A stretch of 34,224 nucleotides of DNA from Hungatella hathewayi WAL-18680 (GCF_000235505.1 NZ_JH379027.1:2900185-2934408); one strand, 5' to 3'. Numbered from the stretch's first letter, positions 25,323-33,940 are shown. Notes: a model not told the origin generated them from the sequence alone. Translations and numbers: made by a program.

Positions 25323-26333
25323 CTATCTGTCCCGGCTATTGCCCCGGCTTCTTCCGCCTTTGTCCGCGTTTCGTTTCGCCTTCATCTCGTAATCATCGTA
25401 GGCCTGTACAATCTTCTGTACCAGCGGATGGCGCACCACGTCACTGCTTGTCAGGTAGCAGAACCCGATATCGTCCACCCGTTTCAACACCTTCACCGCC
25501 ATATCAAGACCCGATGTCACGCCTCCCGGCAAATCCTTCTGGGTCTGGTCCCCGGTGACAATTACCTTGGAGCCGAAGCCGATACGGGTTAAAAACATCT
25601 TCATCTGGGCCGGCGTGGTATTCTGCGCCTCATCCAGGATGATGTAGGCATTGTCCAGGGTCCGACCTCTCATGTAGGCCAGAGGCGCCACCTCAATAAG
25701 CCCCTTCTCCGAGTTGTGCAGATAACTCTCCGCCCCCATGATTTGATACAAAGCGTCGTAGAGAGGCCGCAGATAAGGATCAATCTTGCTCTGCAGATCT
25801 CCTGGCAGGAAGCCCAGCTTCTCCCCCGCCTCGATGGCCGGTCTGGTGAGAATAATCCGGTTCACCTCCCCGTCCTTGAACGCCTGAATCGCCATGGCCA
25901 TGGCAAGGTAGGTCTTGCCGGTACCTGCCGGGCCGATGCCGAAGACGATCATCTTCTTCCGGATGGAATCCACATAGTGCTTCTGCCCCATGGTCTTTGG
26001 CTTCACCGGCTTGCCGTTGATGGTCCGGCAGATAATGTCCTTGTCAATCTCCAGAATCTGATGGTCCTTCTCCGAAAATGACAACGACAGCGCATAATCC
26101 ACATTCTGCTGGGTGATGGCATTTCCCCGTTTGGAAAGTTCTATCAGGTTGTTGAAGACGCTTTTGGCCTTCTGGATGGTATCCTCCGGCCCGATAATCT
26201 TTAACGCCCCGTCACGGCTGATCATGGTGACGTGAAGCGTTCTCTCTATTTTCTTCAGATATTCATCAAACTGGCCGCAGACATTTTTTTCATGCTCCGC
26301 GGGTATATCAATCATCGTTTCCACTACGCTCAT
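25323..26333 (-). CDS. phoH: PhoH family ATPase
   Basis: PhoH-like proteins are cytosolic P-loop ATPases tied to RNA metabolism, with no settled role. An N-terminal KH-like part (about residues 20-70, LHVTMISRDGALKIIGPEDTI) leads to the Walker A GPAGTGKT (134-141), LTRPAIEAGEKLGFLPGD, and Walker B AYIILDEAQNT. The GFGSKVIVTGDQTQKDLP segment is the family signature. A basic, Arg-rich tail ends the 336-residue protein. The ATG at 26333 sits in the end of yqfD (26-base overlap), with AAGGAG about 12 bases upstream; ATG at codon 7 is an alternative. The yqfC-yqfD-phoH-ybeY order is conserved. Confidence 0.95.
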   Translation of the reverse strand: MSVVETMIDIPAEHEKNVCGQFDEYLKKIERTLHVTMISRDGALKIIGPEDTIQKAKSVFNNLIELSKRGNAITQQNVDYALSLSFSEKDHQILEIDKDIICRTINGKPVKPKTMGQKHYVDSIRKKMIVFGIGPAGTGKTYLAMAMAIQAFKDGEVNRIILTRPAIEAGEKLGFLPGDLQSKIDPYLRPLYDALYQIMGAESYLHNSEKGLIEVAPLAYMRGRTLDNAYIILDEAQNTTPAQMKMFLTRIGFGSKVIVTGDQTQKDLPGGVTSGLDMAVKVLKRVDDIGFCYLTSSDVVRHPLVQKIVQAYDDYEMKAKRNADKGGRSRGNSRDR

Positions 26334-27547
26334 CTGGTATCTGTTCTCCTTCGGTCTCCGTTGTCGCCTTTGTCTGTCCGATTAACTCCTCTGCGGTTAC
26401 ATTACCCTCAATGGTCAGGACAGATTCATTATCTAGTATTTTAACATTATTTTCAATAATTTGAACCCCTTTTTCCATTAAATTTTCCAGATACTGACTC
26501 TGGGCCCTCTCCGCCAGCTGATTCTTCTCCTCTTCCGTGTAGAACCGCTCGTAGGTGACATACTCCTCCCCGTCTATCTTTCCCAGATAAAACGGGAGAT
26601 AAAAGTCCTCAAAGATTTTCAGCTGGCGCTCCTCCATGGTGTACTGCCAGAGACTGTCCCGCTTAGAAGGCAGAAGGAGGGTCAGATTGTAATCCAGGGC
26701 TTTCAGATAGTATCCATGCTTCTTTTTCCCGGTCTTTGCCTTCACCTGGTGGAGAGAATTGATACGATTGGTATAGTGATACTCCGTTTTGGCATAGATA
26801 TCTGCCTCCGCATGGACGTAATCCGTCCGCACCAGCTCCTCGGCGTCGTTGGTGATGGGGACGCCGGAGGCCACCAGAAGCTGTCCGGCTTCCACGGTGT
26901 CGCCGATTTTGACCTGGGGAACGCCACGTCGGACAATCATCTTTGTGATGGTTCCGGCCCTGGCGGCCACCAAATCGCAGGGGGAGTCATCTTTTGGCGG
27001 AATGCTGGAGAGAACCTCATTTTCCTTTATCTTAACCAGAAGTCTCGTTCCCGATACCCGGGCGGACACCCAGGTGATCTCCGGGAACTGATTGCGGATG
27101 CCGGCCTCGATGTCGTCGCAGGAGATGCGCTTTTTGTACATCCCGTAGCGGACGTTCTGCTCCTTAAAATAGCCGGTCAGCACCTCGTCCGTGTACCGGT
27201 AATTGCCGTCAAAGCTGATGTCCCAGATAAACAGGGACATGACATAGAGCAGAATAAAAAAAGGAGAAAAACCCGGCGAACATCAATTTCCGTTTTCTGT
27301 TTTTGTATAAAAAAAAAGGAAGTCCCAACTTCTTCAAGATTCTCAGCCGGACCTTCGCCTTTCGCACCTGGGCCTTGCAGGAGCGGTATCCCTTTAAGGT
27401 CATATAGAATTCGTAGGTACCGTTCTTGTACTGGAGATTCCAGATTTCAATCCCGCCTGCGCTGCACAGGTTTAAAAACCGCTCGGGGGAATAGCCGCTC
27501 AGCCGTATCCGTAAGTATCCATACCAGTTATGTAAAAGCCACGCCAT
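26308..27547 (-). pseudogene. yqfD: yqfD sporulation protein, split by a one-base insertion
   Basis: YqfD is a sporulation-phase membrane protein, in Bacillus part of the sigma-E regulon. The ATG at 27547 (AAGGTGG eight bases upstream) reads MAWLLHNWYGYLRIRLSGYSPERFLNL and continues to the basic region RKRKLMFAGFFSFF. There a run of seven T (coding strand; plus-strand A at 27256-27262) breaks the frame. Removing one T gives FFSFFILLYVMSLFIWDISFDGNYRYTDEVL, a normal membrane segment and periplasmic start, and the frame runs to the stop at 26308. The repaired protein is 412 residues, close to known YqfD. The C-terminal half alone could be read from an ATG at 27240. Like mreC, the defect is a single extra base in a homopolymer, so an assembly error is likely. 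Confidence 0.88.
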
Positions 27548-27577
27548 ATCATCTGCCACCTTTTCTACTTTTCCCTG

Positions 27578-27850
27578 TCAACTGCTCTCGAATTCCACGG
27601 ACTGAATGAAGCCTGCGATTCGCATCTCATCACTGGTATAGTATTCTATGGTAAGCCTGGCCCCGTGTATCAGAACCCGGCAGTTTCTGGCCTGGAGTTT
27701 CACCAGTGTGTCCGTGTACAGAACGATGGAACGGTAATTTTCTATGAGCACGGCCTGACGGCCGATAAAGGATAAGAGGACCTCGCCCATCATCACATCT
27801 TTGGGAAGTTTCAGGGCGGAAACCACCGCTTCCCTGGCATGTTCCTGCAT
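27578..27850 (-). CDS. yqfC: Sporulation protein YqfC
   Basis: YqfC is a small protein of about 90 residues made in the mother cell in Bacillus, adjacent to yqfD. The ATG at 27850 gives MQEHAREAVVSALKLPKDV, followed by the family pattern LSFIGRQAVLIENYRSIVLYTDTLVKL and LIHGARLTIEYYTSDEMRIAGFI. The frame is open further upstream to 28000, but that stretch covers the promoter and rpsU terminator and does not look like the family. GGAG and GAAAGTG lie before the ATG. A sigma-E-like promoter precedes it, consistent with its role. Confidence 0.92.
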   Translation of the reverse strand: MQEHAREAVVSALKLPKDVMMGEVLLSFIGRQAVLIENYRSIVLYTDTLVKLQARNCRVLIHGARLTIEYYTSDEMRIAGFIQSVEFESS

Positions 27851-27881
27851 GATATCACACTTTCTCCGTGGAGTTATTATC

Positions 27882-27911
27882 AGTATATGCAGGAAACGGC
27901 TTTTGTCATGC
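27882..27911 (-). promoter_or_regulatory. Sigma-E-like promoter for yqfC-yqfD
   Basis: On the minus strand CATATACT (27889-27882) fits the sigma-E -10 consensus CATAnAnT. GCATGAC (27911-27905), 15 bases upstream, is a weaker -35 match. In Bacillus yqfC and yqfD are sigma-E dependent, which supports the assignment by analogy. It lies between the rpsU terminator and the yqfC start. Confidence 0.6.
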
Positions 27912-27954
27912 AAGAAAATAAAAGAGGCCGGCAGCTTGAGATTCTTGGAACGAT

Positions 27955-27988
27955 AAAAAATCCTCAACCGATATCTCAGTTGAGGATT
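27955..27988 (-). terminator. Intrinsic terminator after rpsU
   Basis: AATCCTCAAC and GTTGAGGATT form a perfect 10-base stem with a 10-base loop, followed by a run of six T on the coding strand. It ends the rpsU transcript 30 bases past its stop and isolates rpsU from yqfC. Confidence 0.9.
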
Positions 27989-28018
27989 CTTACTGTTCAT
28001 TCAATTACTTACATTGCA

Positions 28019-28195
28019 TTAGTTAAATTTGCGTTTTCTAGCAGCTTCAGACTTTTTCTTACGTCTTACGCTTGGTTTTTCGTAATGCTCTCTCTTACGA
28101 ATCTCCTGCTGAATACCAGCCTTTGCACAGTTTCTTTTGAATCTGCGTAAAGCGCTGTCTAATGTCTCATTATCTTTAACAATTACGTTTGACAT
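28019..28195 (-). CDS. rpsU: 30S ribosomal protein S21
   Basis: S21 is a small basic protein of the 30S subunit platform, near the anti-Shine-Dalgarno end of 16S rRNA. The 58-residue product reads [20 protein letters not shown], then [20 protein letters not shown], and ends [18 protein letters not shown], fully matching the family. AGGTG sits six bases before the ATG, with a second GGAGGGAGG about 13 bases upstream. It is a single-gene unit with its own strong promoter and terminator, in the conserved position upstream of yqfC-yqfD-phoH. Confidence 0.98.
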   Translation of the reverse strand: MSNVIVKDNETLDSALRRFKRNCAKAGIQQEIRKREHYEKPSVRRKKKSEAARKRKFN

Positions 28196-28208
28196 AGCTC
28201 ACACCTAA

Positions 28209-28246
28209 CCTCCCTCCAGTTGTGTACTTGTGCGTAAATACAACTG
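28209..28246 (-). promoter_or_regulatory. rpsU leader inverted repeat next to the ribosome site
   Basis: CAGTTGT (28246-28240 on the coding strand) and ACAACTG (28223-28217) can form a 7-base stem with a 16-base loop. The 3' arm runs directly into GGAGGGAGG (28217-28209). Such a structure could tune access to the ribosome site; control by S21 itself is inference. Confidence 0.45.
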
Positions 28247-28273
28247 TTTGGGTATTTTTATAGCACTGTTATG

Positions 28274-28301
28274 ATTATAGCATAAAATCTTTATACGTCA
28301 A
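28274..28301 (-). promoter_or_regulatory. Strong sigma-A promoter for rpsU
   Basis: TTGACG (28301-28296) and a perfect TATAAT (28279-28274) are separated by 16 bases on the minus strand. Transcription would start about 70 bases before the rpsU ATG, giving a leader of that length. Confidence 0.88.
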
Positions 28302-28343
28302 CAGGTTTTTTGCGTTTACTTTGTATTTTTTTCCAAAAAAGTG

Positions 28344-31046
28344 TCATCCTTCCTTCATATCAGGCTTAAATACAGAGCCACTGGGGTCGCATTTTCGTTC
28401 CCTCAACCCAGACTCGCTGATGCAGTTGGATAGAACGCTGCAGAGCTGGTGAATATCCAACGGCTTGCTGACATGGGCGTTCATTCCGGCCGCCAGGGCG
28501 GCGGAGATATCCTCATGAAACGCATTGGCCGTGGTCGCGATGATGGGGATTTTGTGGGCCAGCGGGTGGGCGGAGGTCCGAATCTGCCTTGCGGCCTCGT
28601 GTCCGTCCATCACCGGCATCTGGACATCCATCAAAATGGCATCGTAGTCCCCAGGCCCGGAAGCCAGAAATCTCTCCACCGCCTGGCGTCCATCGTCGAC
28701 GCAGTCCACCGTGGCGCCGTTCATCTGCAGCAGCGTTGCCGCAATCTCCTGGTTGATGGCATTGTCCTCCGCCACCAGCAGACGGAAGCCTTCCAGCGGC
28801 TTCTCCGCCTCCGGCCGGTATTCTCCCTCCACCGGATGCCGGTCTTCCAGTGCCTCCTTGATGGCGGCATAGACCGAGGAGCGGTACAGCGGCTTCGCCA
28901 GAAATCCATTGACGCCGACTGCCCTGGCCTCCTCCTCCACCTCCGTGATGTCGTAAGCGGATATCATCACAATAGGAAGGTCATTGCCCACCTCCCGGCG
29001 GATGCGGCGGGTAATCTCGATCCCGTCCATGTCCGGCATTTTCCAGTCAATCAGACAGAAATCAAAGTCACAGCCCCTGTGGTGCCGCTCCTTCACCTGC
29101 TGTAATGCTTCCGTGCCGGAAAGACACCAGTTCGCGTCAATTTTAATTTTCTTCATCAGAATAGCGGCCTGCTCACACGCCTGCTGGTCATCGTCCACCA
29201 CCAGCGCGCTGAGGCCCATCTGTGCAAAGTCAGGCTCTATCATGTCACGCTCCACGCCCCGTTTAAACGGCAGGTCTACCGTGCAGGTAGTCCCTGCGTC
29301 CGGCTCGCTCTCCACGCGGATTTCACCGCCCATCAGAGCCGCCAGATTCTTTGTGATAGACATGCCGAGCCCGGTACCGCCATAGCGCTTGGTGATGGAG
29401 GGATCCGCCTGCTCAAAGGGCCGGAAAATGCGTTCCAGCGCCTCCTTTGTCATCCCAATCCCCGTATCCGAAATGACAAAACGAAGCATATCCGTCTTCC
29501 CACCGGCCACAAGGTGGGACACATGCAGGCGGATGCTTCCACCCGGCGGTGTAAATTTCACCGCGTTGGAGCTTAAGTTCAAAAGTATCTGGTTCAGCCG
29601 CAGGGAGTCCCCGATAAAGACCGTGTCCTCCCCAAAGCCCTCCATACTCTCCTCAAAATGAATCCCCTTGGCCTTGGCCTGTGCATAGACCGTAGAGACA
29701 AACCCATTGACCATCTCATAGATATCAAAGGGCTCCTCCTGGAGTACCATCTTGCTGCTCTCGATTTTGGACATATCCAGCACATCGTTGATCAGCATCA
29801 GCAGATGTTTGGACGAAAACGTAATCTTGGAGAGACAGTCCTCCACCCTGGTGGTATCCCGGATGGATGCCGCCGCGATAGCTGTCATACCGATGATGGC
29901 GTTGAGCGGCGTCCGGATCTCGTGGCTCATGCGGGAGAGAAAATCGCTTTTCGCCGTATTGCTCCGCTCGGCCGTCAGCATGGCGTCCTGTAAGACCTGA
30001 CGGGATAAAACCTCCTCGGTCCTGTCCGAAAATACGGTTATCAATTGGGGCGAACTGCTGTCCTCCACCCGGTAAACCCGGATTAACATCCAGCGCCAGT
30101 CCCCATTCGGTTTCTTGTACTCCACCAGGCGCTCGAACGGGGAGACAAACTTCATCCCCCTGATTTCTTCCCGGAAGACTCTGGCATCCTCCGGTTTCAG
30201 TCCCGCATAAAGGCTCTCCACATCCGGAACCGTTGTTCCCAACACCCGCTCGATGTTAAGCCCCCGGTAGTTAATCTCATTGGTGTTGGCATCCCGGATG
30301 ATGAAGGCATCGTCAATGCTCAGCGACAGCTTGTCAAAGAGCAGGTTTCGCCAGATAAGCTCTTTTCGCTGACGAAAAAGCACATACTGGGAGACCAGCA
30401 GAACGCCTACCATCAGCCCCATTAACAGAATGGAGCCAATCAGATTGGAGCGTCTCAGCCGCTCGGCCGTCTCACCATAGCCCACCTTCTTCGCCTGAGC
30501 CACGGCAATAATCCCTTCCGCCTGCGCAAGCGCCTTGTCATAAAGGGGCTGCAAATGCTCCTGCTCGTACCCCTCGATCTCCTTATCGGTGAGACCCGGA
30601 CGCAAGGCAAACTCAAAAAATACATCCTGCTCCGTTCGCAGAAGTTCCAGCGTACCGTTTAGAGCCCGGATATCCTCCAGATCCCCCAGATACAGGTCCT
30701 CCACCCGGAAAAGAGGTTCCTCCAGCGACAGATAGATATTCTTCAGCGCATTCCTGGCAATTGCCACGTCCTCCGCAGAGCGGTGTCTCTGCATCCGCTC
30801 TGTGCGAAGACGCATCTCTGATATATTCAGCTTGATATCGCCAATCGAGTTCACCACCTCAAATGGATGACCTGAAATAATCTCCGTCTGCTTGGCCAGG
30901 CTGGAAGAATTTCTGATACTCATAATAAGATAACTAAACATCAGCAGGATGAGAATCGCCGTGCTGACGATACTGACACGCTGTCCCCACAAGACAGCCG
31001 TATTTGGGGTAGTCATTTCCTTCTTAGAACCTTTATGGACAATCAT
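28344..31046 (-). CDS. Membrane hybrid histidine kinase with two receiver domains
   Basis: A 900-residue sensor kinase. Membrane helices at about 21-43 and 202-224 frame an extracytoplasmic helical sensor that resembles four-helix-bundle (4HB_MCP-like) domains. A PAS-like domain (about 232-345) follows. The HisKA domain has SHEIRTPLN with the phosphorylated His375. The ATPase domain has N494 (SSNAVKF), DTGIGM at 527-532 and GGTGLGMSI. Receiver 1 (about 613-735) has Asp667 and Lys718; receiver 2 (about 753-870) has Asp807 and Lys861. There is no Hpt or DNA-binding domain, so output must pass to another protein. AAGGAG is five bases before the ATG at 31046. It is an orphan, between the alaS terminator and rpsU, with no partner regulator nearby. 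Confidence 0.94.
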   Translation of the reverse strand: MIVHKGSKKEMTTPNTAVLWGQRVSIVSTAILILLMFSYLIMSIRNSSSLAKQTEIISGHPFEVVNSIGDIKLNISEMRLRTERMQRHRSAEDVAIARNALKNIYLSLEEPLFRVEDLYLGDLEDIRALNGTLELLRTEQDVFFEFALRPGLTDKEIEGYEQEHLQPLYDKALAQAEGIIAVAQAKKVGYGETAERLRRSNLIGSILLMGLMVGVLLVSQYVLFRQRKELIWRNLLFDKLSLSIDDAFIIRDANTNEINYRGLNIERVLGTTVPDVESLYAGLKPEDARVFREEIRGMKFVSPFERLVEYKKPNGDWRWMLIRVYRVEDSSSPQLITVFSDRTEEVLSRQVLQDAMLTAERSNTAKSDFLSRMSHEIRTPLNAIIGMTAIAAASIRDTTRVEDCLSKITFSSKHLLMLINDVLDMSKIESSKMVLQEEPFDIYEMVNGFVSTVYAQAKAKGIHFEESMEGFGEDTVFIGDSLRLNQILLNLSSNAVKFTPPGGSIRLHVSHLVAGGKTDMLRFVISDTGIGMTKEALERIFRPFEQADPSITKRYGGTGLGMSITKNLAALMGGEIRVESEPDAGTTCTVDLPFKRGVERDMIEPDFAQMGLSALVVDDDQQACEQAAILMKKIKIDANWCLSGTEALQQVKERHHRGCDFDFCLIDWKMPDMDGIEITRRIRREVGNDLPIVMISAYDITEVEEEARAVGVNGFLAKPLYRSSVYAAIKEALEDRHPVEGEYRPEAEKPLEGFRLLVAEDNAINQEIAATLLQMNGATVDCVDDGRQAVERFLASGPGDYDAILMDVQMPVMDGHEAARQIRTSAHPLAHKIPIIATTANAFHEDISAALAAGMNAHVSKPLDIHQLCSVLSNCISESGLRERKCDPSGSVFKPDMKEG

Positions 31047-31064
31047 CTCTGCTCCTTAAACAAA

Positions 31065-31100
31065 CCAAAAGGAAAAACAAATCGTTGTTTTTCCTTTTGG
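31065..31100 (-). terminator. Perfect 16-base-stem hairpin after alaS
   Basis: CCAAAAGGAAAAACAA and its exact complement TTGTTTTTCCTTTTGG flank a 4-base loop. On the coding strand the 3' arm is T-rich and is followed by TTTGTTT, so it should act as an intrinsic terminator for alaS, eight bases past its stop. It also precedes the histidine kinase ribosome site by a few bases, so the kinase promoter may lie within or upstream of it. Confidence 0.82.
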
Positions 31101-31108
31101 CATCAACT

Positions 31109-33748
31109 TTATCTTATTTGTTCGTTTATCACATCTTTCACCTTCGCCAGAGCGTCCTCCACGCCTGCCGGGTTCTTGCCGCCGGCCTGTGCCATATTTG
31201 GACGACCGCCGCCGCCACCGCCTACTAACCCTGCGATAGCCTTGATTAAATTGCCTGCATGAGCGCCCTTCTTCTGGGCTTCCTCCGTGGCGGCTGCCAT
31301 CAGGTTCACTTTGCCATCCAGCACGGACGCGATGACTACCACGCCCTCTCCCAGCTTCTCTTTCAGCTGGTCGCCTAAATTTCTGAGGCCGTTCATATCC
31401 ACATCAGCCACCTTCACGGCAAGCACCTTGACCCCCTTCACTTCCACAACCTGATTCATCACATCTCCCATGGAATTGTTGGCCAATTTGCTCTTTAACT
31501 TCTCATTCTCCGAGTGGAGGGCACGAATCTCCTCCAGCATGGACTCAATCTTGTTCTTTAACTCCGCCGGAGTCGTCTTGGCCGCTTTCACCGCCTCGTG
31601 AAGCTCCGTCTCCACATTCTGATAGTAAGCCATCAGACCGTCCCCGGTCAGCGCCTCGATTCGGCGGACACCGGCCGCGATGCCGGTCTCAGACAGAATC
31701 TTGAAGGCCCCGATCACCCCGGTGTTGGCCACATGGGTACCGCCGCACAGCTCGGTGGAGAAATCCCCCATCTTCACCACGCGGACCTTCTCGCCGTACT
31801 TCTCGCCAAACAGAGCCATGGCGCCGGACTTCTTCGCCTCGTCCAGACTCATCTCCTGGGTCACTACCGGCAGGGATTCCTTGATCTCCCGGTTCACAAG
31901 CTCTTCCACCTTTGCAATCTCCTCCGGTGTCATGGCGGAGAAATGAGTGAAGTCAAACCGGAGTCTTCCTCTGTCCACATAGGAACCAGCCTGCTCCACG
32001 TGCTCGCCCAGTACCAGACGTAGCGCTTTCTGAAGCAGATGGGTGGCGCTGTGGTTCTTGCCGGTGGAAAGACGGTTCTCCTCACATACCTTAAGGGTCA
32101 CGGTATCTCCCACCTGGAACATGCCTTTTACCATACGTCCCACATGGCCGACCTTGCCGCCCTGAAGGTGGATGGTATCCTCCACCTGGAATTCGCCATT
32201 GCCGTTTACAATCACACCGGTATCGGCCTGCTGGCCGCCCATGGTGCCGTAAAATGGAGTCTCCTCCACGATAATCGTTCCGCTCTCCCCGTCAGTCAGC
32301 GCCTGAACCAAATCCGTCTCCGTAGTCAGAACCGTAATCTTGGAATCATGCACCAGTCTGTCGTAGCCCACAAATGTCGTGGTGATGGATGGGTCGATTG
32401 ACTGATATACCGTCACATCGGCTCCCATATAGTTGGTGGTCTTTCTGGCGGCACGGGCCTTCTCTCTCTGCTCCTTCATGCACGCCTTAAAGCCCTCTTC
32501 ATCCACGGTAAAATTCTTCTCCTCCAGAATCTCAATGGTCAAATCCAGCGGGAATCCGTAGGTGTCATAAAGTTTAAATGCATCCTCCCCGGAGAGAACC
32601 GTTCTGCCATCGGCGCTCATCTTCTCCTCCAGCTCGGAGAGAATCGCCATACCCTGGTCGATGGTCTTGTTGAACTTGTCCTCCTCCTCGGAGATTACCT
32701 TCAAAATCATGGCCTGCTTCTCTTCCAGCTCCGGATATCCGTCCTTGGAAAGTTCAATCGCCACCCGGCTCAGCTTCTCCATAAACTTGCCCTCGATACC
32801 AAGGATTCTTCCGTGGCGCACCGCCCGGCGAAGCAGACGGCGGAGTACATAGCCGCGCCCCTCATTAGACGGCATAATGCCGTCGGATATCATAAAGGTA
32901 CAGGACTTCACATGGTCCGCGATAATCCGCAGGGACACATCCTTCTTCTCGTCCGACTGGTAAGTGGTGTGAGCCAGCTCACAGACCGCGTCCATCATGG
33001 CCTTGTTGGTGTCCACCGTAAACAGGGAGTCCACCTCCTGCACTGCCACGGCCAGACGCTCCAGACCCATGCCGGTATCAATATTCTTCTGGGACAACTC
33101 CGTGTAATTGCCCTTCCCGTCACTCTCAAACTGGGTGAACACGTTGTTCCAGATTTCCATATAGCGGTCGCACTCACAGCCGACGGTACAGCCCGGTTTG
33201 CCACAGCCGTACTTCTCGCCTCTGTCGTAGTAAATCTCAGAACATGGGCCGCAGGGACCTGCGCCGTGCTCCCAGAAGTTGTCCTCCTTGCCGAACCGGA
33301 ATATCCGCTCCGCAGGAATGCCAATCACCTTGTTCCATATCTCAAATGCCTCATCATCATCCAGGTAGATGGAAGGATAGAGACGGTCTGGGTCGAGACC
33401 AACCACCTCCGTCAAAAACTCCCAGGACCACTGGATGGCCTCGGTCTTAAAGTAATCCCCGAAAGAAAAGTTGCCCAGCATCTCAAAAAAGGTGCCGTGG
33501 CGGGCCGTCTTACCGATGTTCTCGATATCACCGGTACGGATACATTTCTGGCAGGTGGTCACCCGCTTCCTCGGTGGTATCTCCTGTCCCGTAAAATATG
33601 GCTTTAAAGGCGCCATGCCTGAGTTGATTAACAGTAAACTGTTGTCGTTATGGGGAACCAGGGAAAAGCTCTTCATGGCCAGATGGCCCTTGCTCTCAAA
33701 AAACTCCAGAAACATTTTCCTCAGTTCATTCACGCCGTACTTCTTCAC
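31109..33748 (-). CDS. alaS: Alanine--tRNA ligase
   Basis: AlaRS charges tRNA-Ala and edits misacylated Ser and Gly. The 879-residue product has the class II core (LRKMFLEFFESKGH, FTGQEIPPRKRVTTCQKCIRTGD, NIDTGMGLERLA), the editing-domain zinc site HSATH (H566, H570) and CGGTH (C668, H672), and a C-terminal DHHA1-like part with the Gly-rich GLVGGGGGGRPNMAQAGG. The length is normal. The ATG at 33748 begins MKKYGVNELR. A 48-residue membrane protein gene lies 45 bases upstream and probably shares its promoter. The leader before that gene is too short for a T-box, which often precedes alaS in Firmicutes. Confidence 0.98.
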   Translation of the reverse strand: MKKYGVNELRKMFLEFFESKGHLAMKSFSLVPHNDNSLLLINSGMAPLKPYFTGQEIPPRKRVTTCQKCIRTGDIENIGKTARHGTFFEMLGNFSFGDYFKTEAIQWSWEFLTEVVGLDPDRLYPSIYLDDDEAFEIWNKVIGIPAERIFRFGKEDNFWEHGAGPCGPCSEIYYDRGEKYGCGKPGCTVGCECDRYMEIWNNVFTQFESDGKGNYTELSQKNIDTGMGLERLAVAVQEVDSLFTVDTNKAMMDAVCELAHTTYQSDEKKDVSLRIIADHVKSCTFMISDGIMPSNEGRGYVLRRLLRRAVRHGRILGIEGKFMEKLSRVAIELSKDGYPELEEKQAMILKVISEEEDKFNKTIDQGMAILSELEEKMSADGRTVLSGEDAFKLYDTYGFPLDLTIEILEEKNFTVDEEGFKACMKEQREKARAARKTTNYMGADVTVYQSIDPSITTTFVGYDRLVHDSKITVLTTETDLVQALTDGESGTIIVEETPFYGTMGGQQADTGVIVNGNGEFQVEDTIHLQGGKVGHVGRMVKGMFQVGDTVTLKVCEENRLSTGKNHSATHLLQKALRLVLGEHVEQAGSYVDRGRLRFDFTHFSAMTPEEIAKVEELVNREIKESLPVVTQEMSLDEAKKSGAMALFGEKYGEKVRVVKMGDFSTELCGGTHVANTGVIGAFKILSETGIAAGVRRIEALTGDGLMAYYQNVETELHEAVKAAKTTPAELKNKIESMLEEIRALHSENEKLKSKLANNSMGDVMNQVVEVKGVKVLAVKVADVDMNGLRNLGDQLKEKLGEGVVVIASVLDGKVNLMAAATEEAQKKGAHAGNLIKAIAGLVGGGGGGRPNMAQAGGKNPAGVEDALAKVKDVINEQIR

Positions 33749-33793
33749 AAATCTGTCCTCCGTTATCCTGCCCGTACCGGGCCAGGTTCTATC

Positions 33794-33940
33794 TTATTTC
33801 TTTTCGATGGATGCGCCTGCATTTTTGGCATCTCTCGAATCCCGGAATTTCTTCCCGCAGACGATTCCCGCCCAGGCAATCCCGATAAACAACACAAACT
33901 TAAGCCCATTCTCCAACAGGCTGAACAAAATAGCTGACAT
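33794..33940 (-). CDS. 48-residue membrane microprotein upstream of alaS
   Basis: ATG at 33940 has a near-perfect GAAGGAGG site six bases upstream. The product starts MSAILFSLLENG, has one membrane helix (LKFVLFIGIAWAGIVC), and ends in a charged cytosolic-type tail (GKKFRDSRDAKNAGASIEKK). The helix followed by basic residues suggests the tail faces the cytoplasm. I do not recognise a family. It lies between the promoter at 33997-34025 and alaS, so it should be co-transcribed with alaS. A longer frame on the same strand over this stretch (33763-33984) lacks a ribosome site and looks like a shadow. Confidence 0.78.
   Translation of the reverse strand: MSAILFSLLENGLKFVLFIGIAWAGIVCGKKFRDSRDAKNAGASIEKK

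Noticed and set aside
27851-28000. N-terminal 50-residue extension of yqfC
   Set aside because: It overlaps the rpsU terminator and the sigma-E-like promoter, and the 90-residue form matches the family length.
28302-28343. Terminator for the hybrid kinase (TTTTTTGG-AAAAAA)
   Set aside because: The potential stem is only A-T pairs across two G bases with no useful loop; too weak to call.
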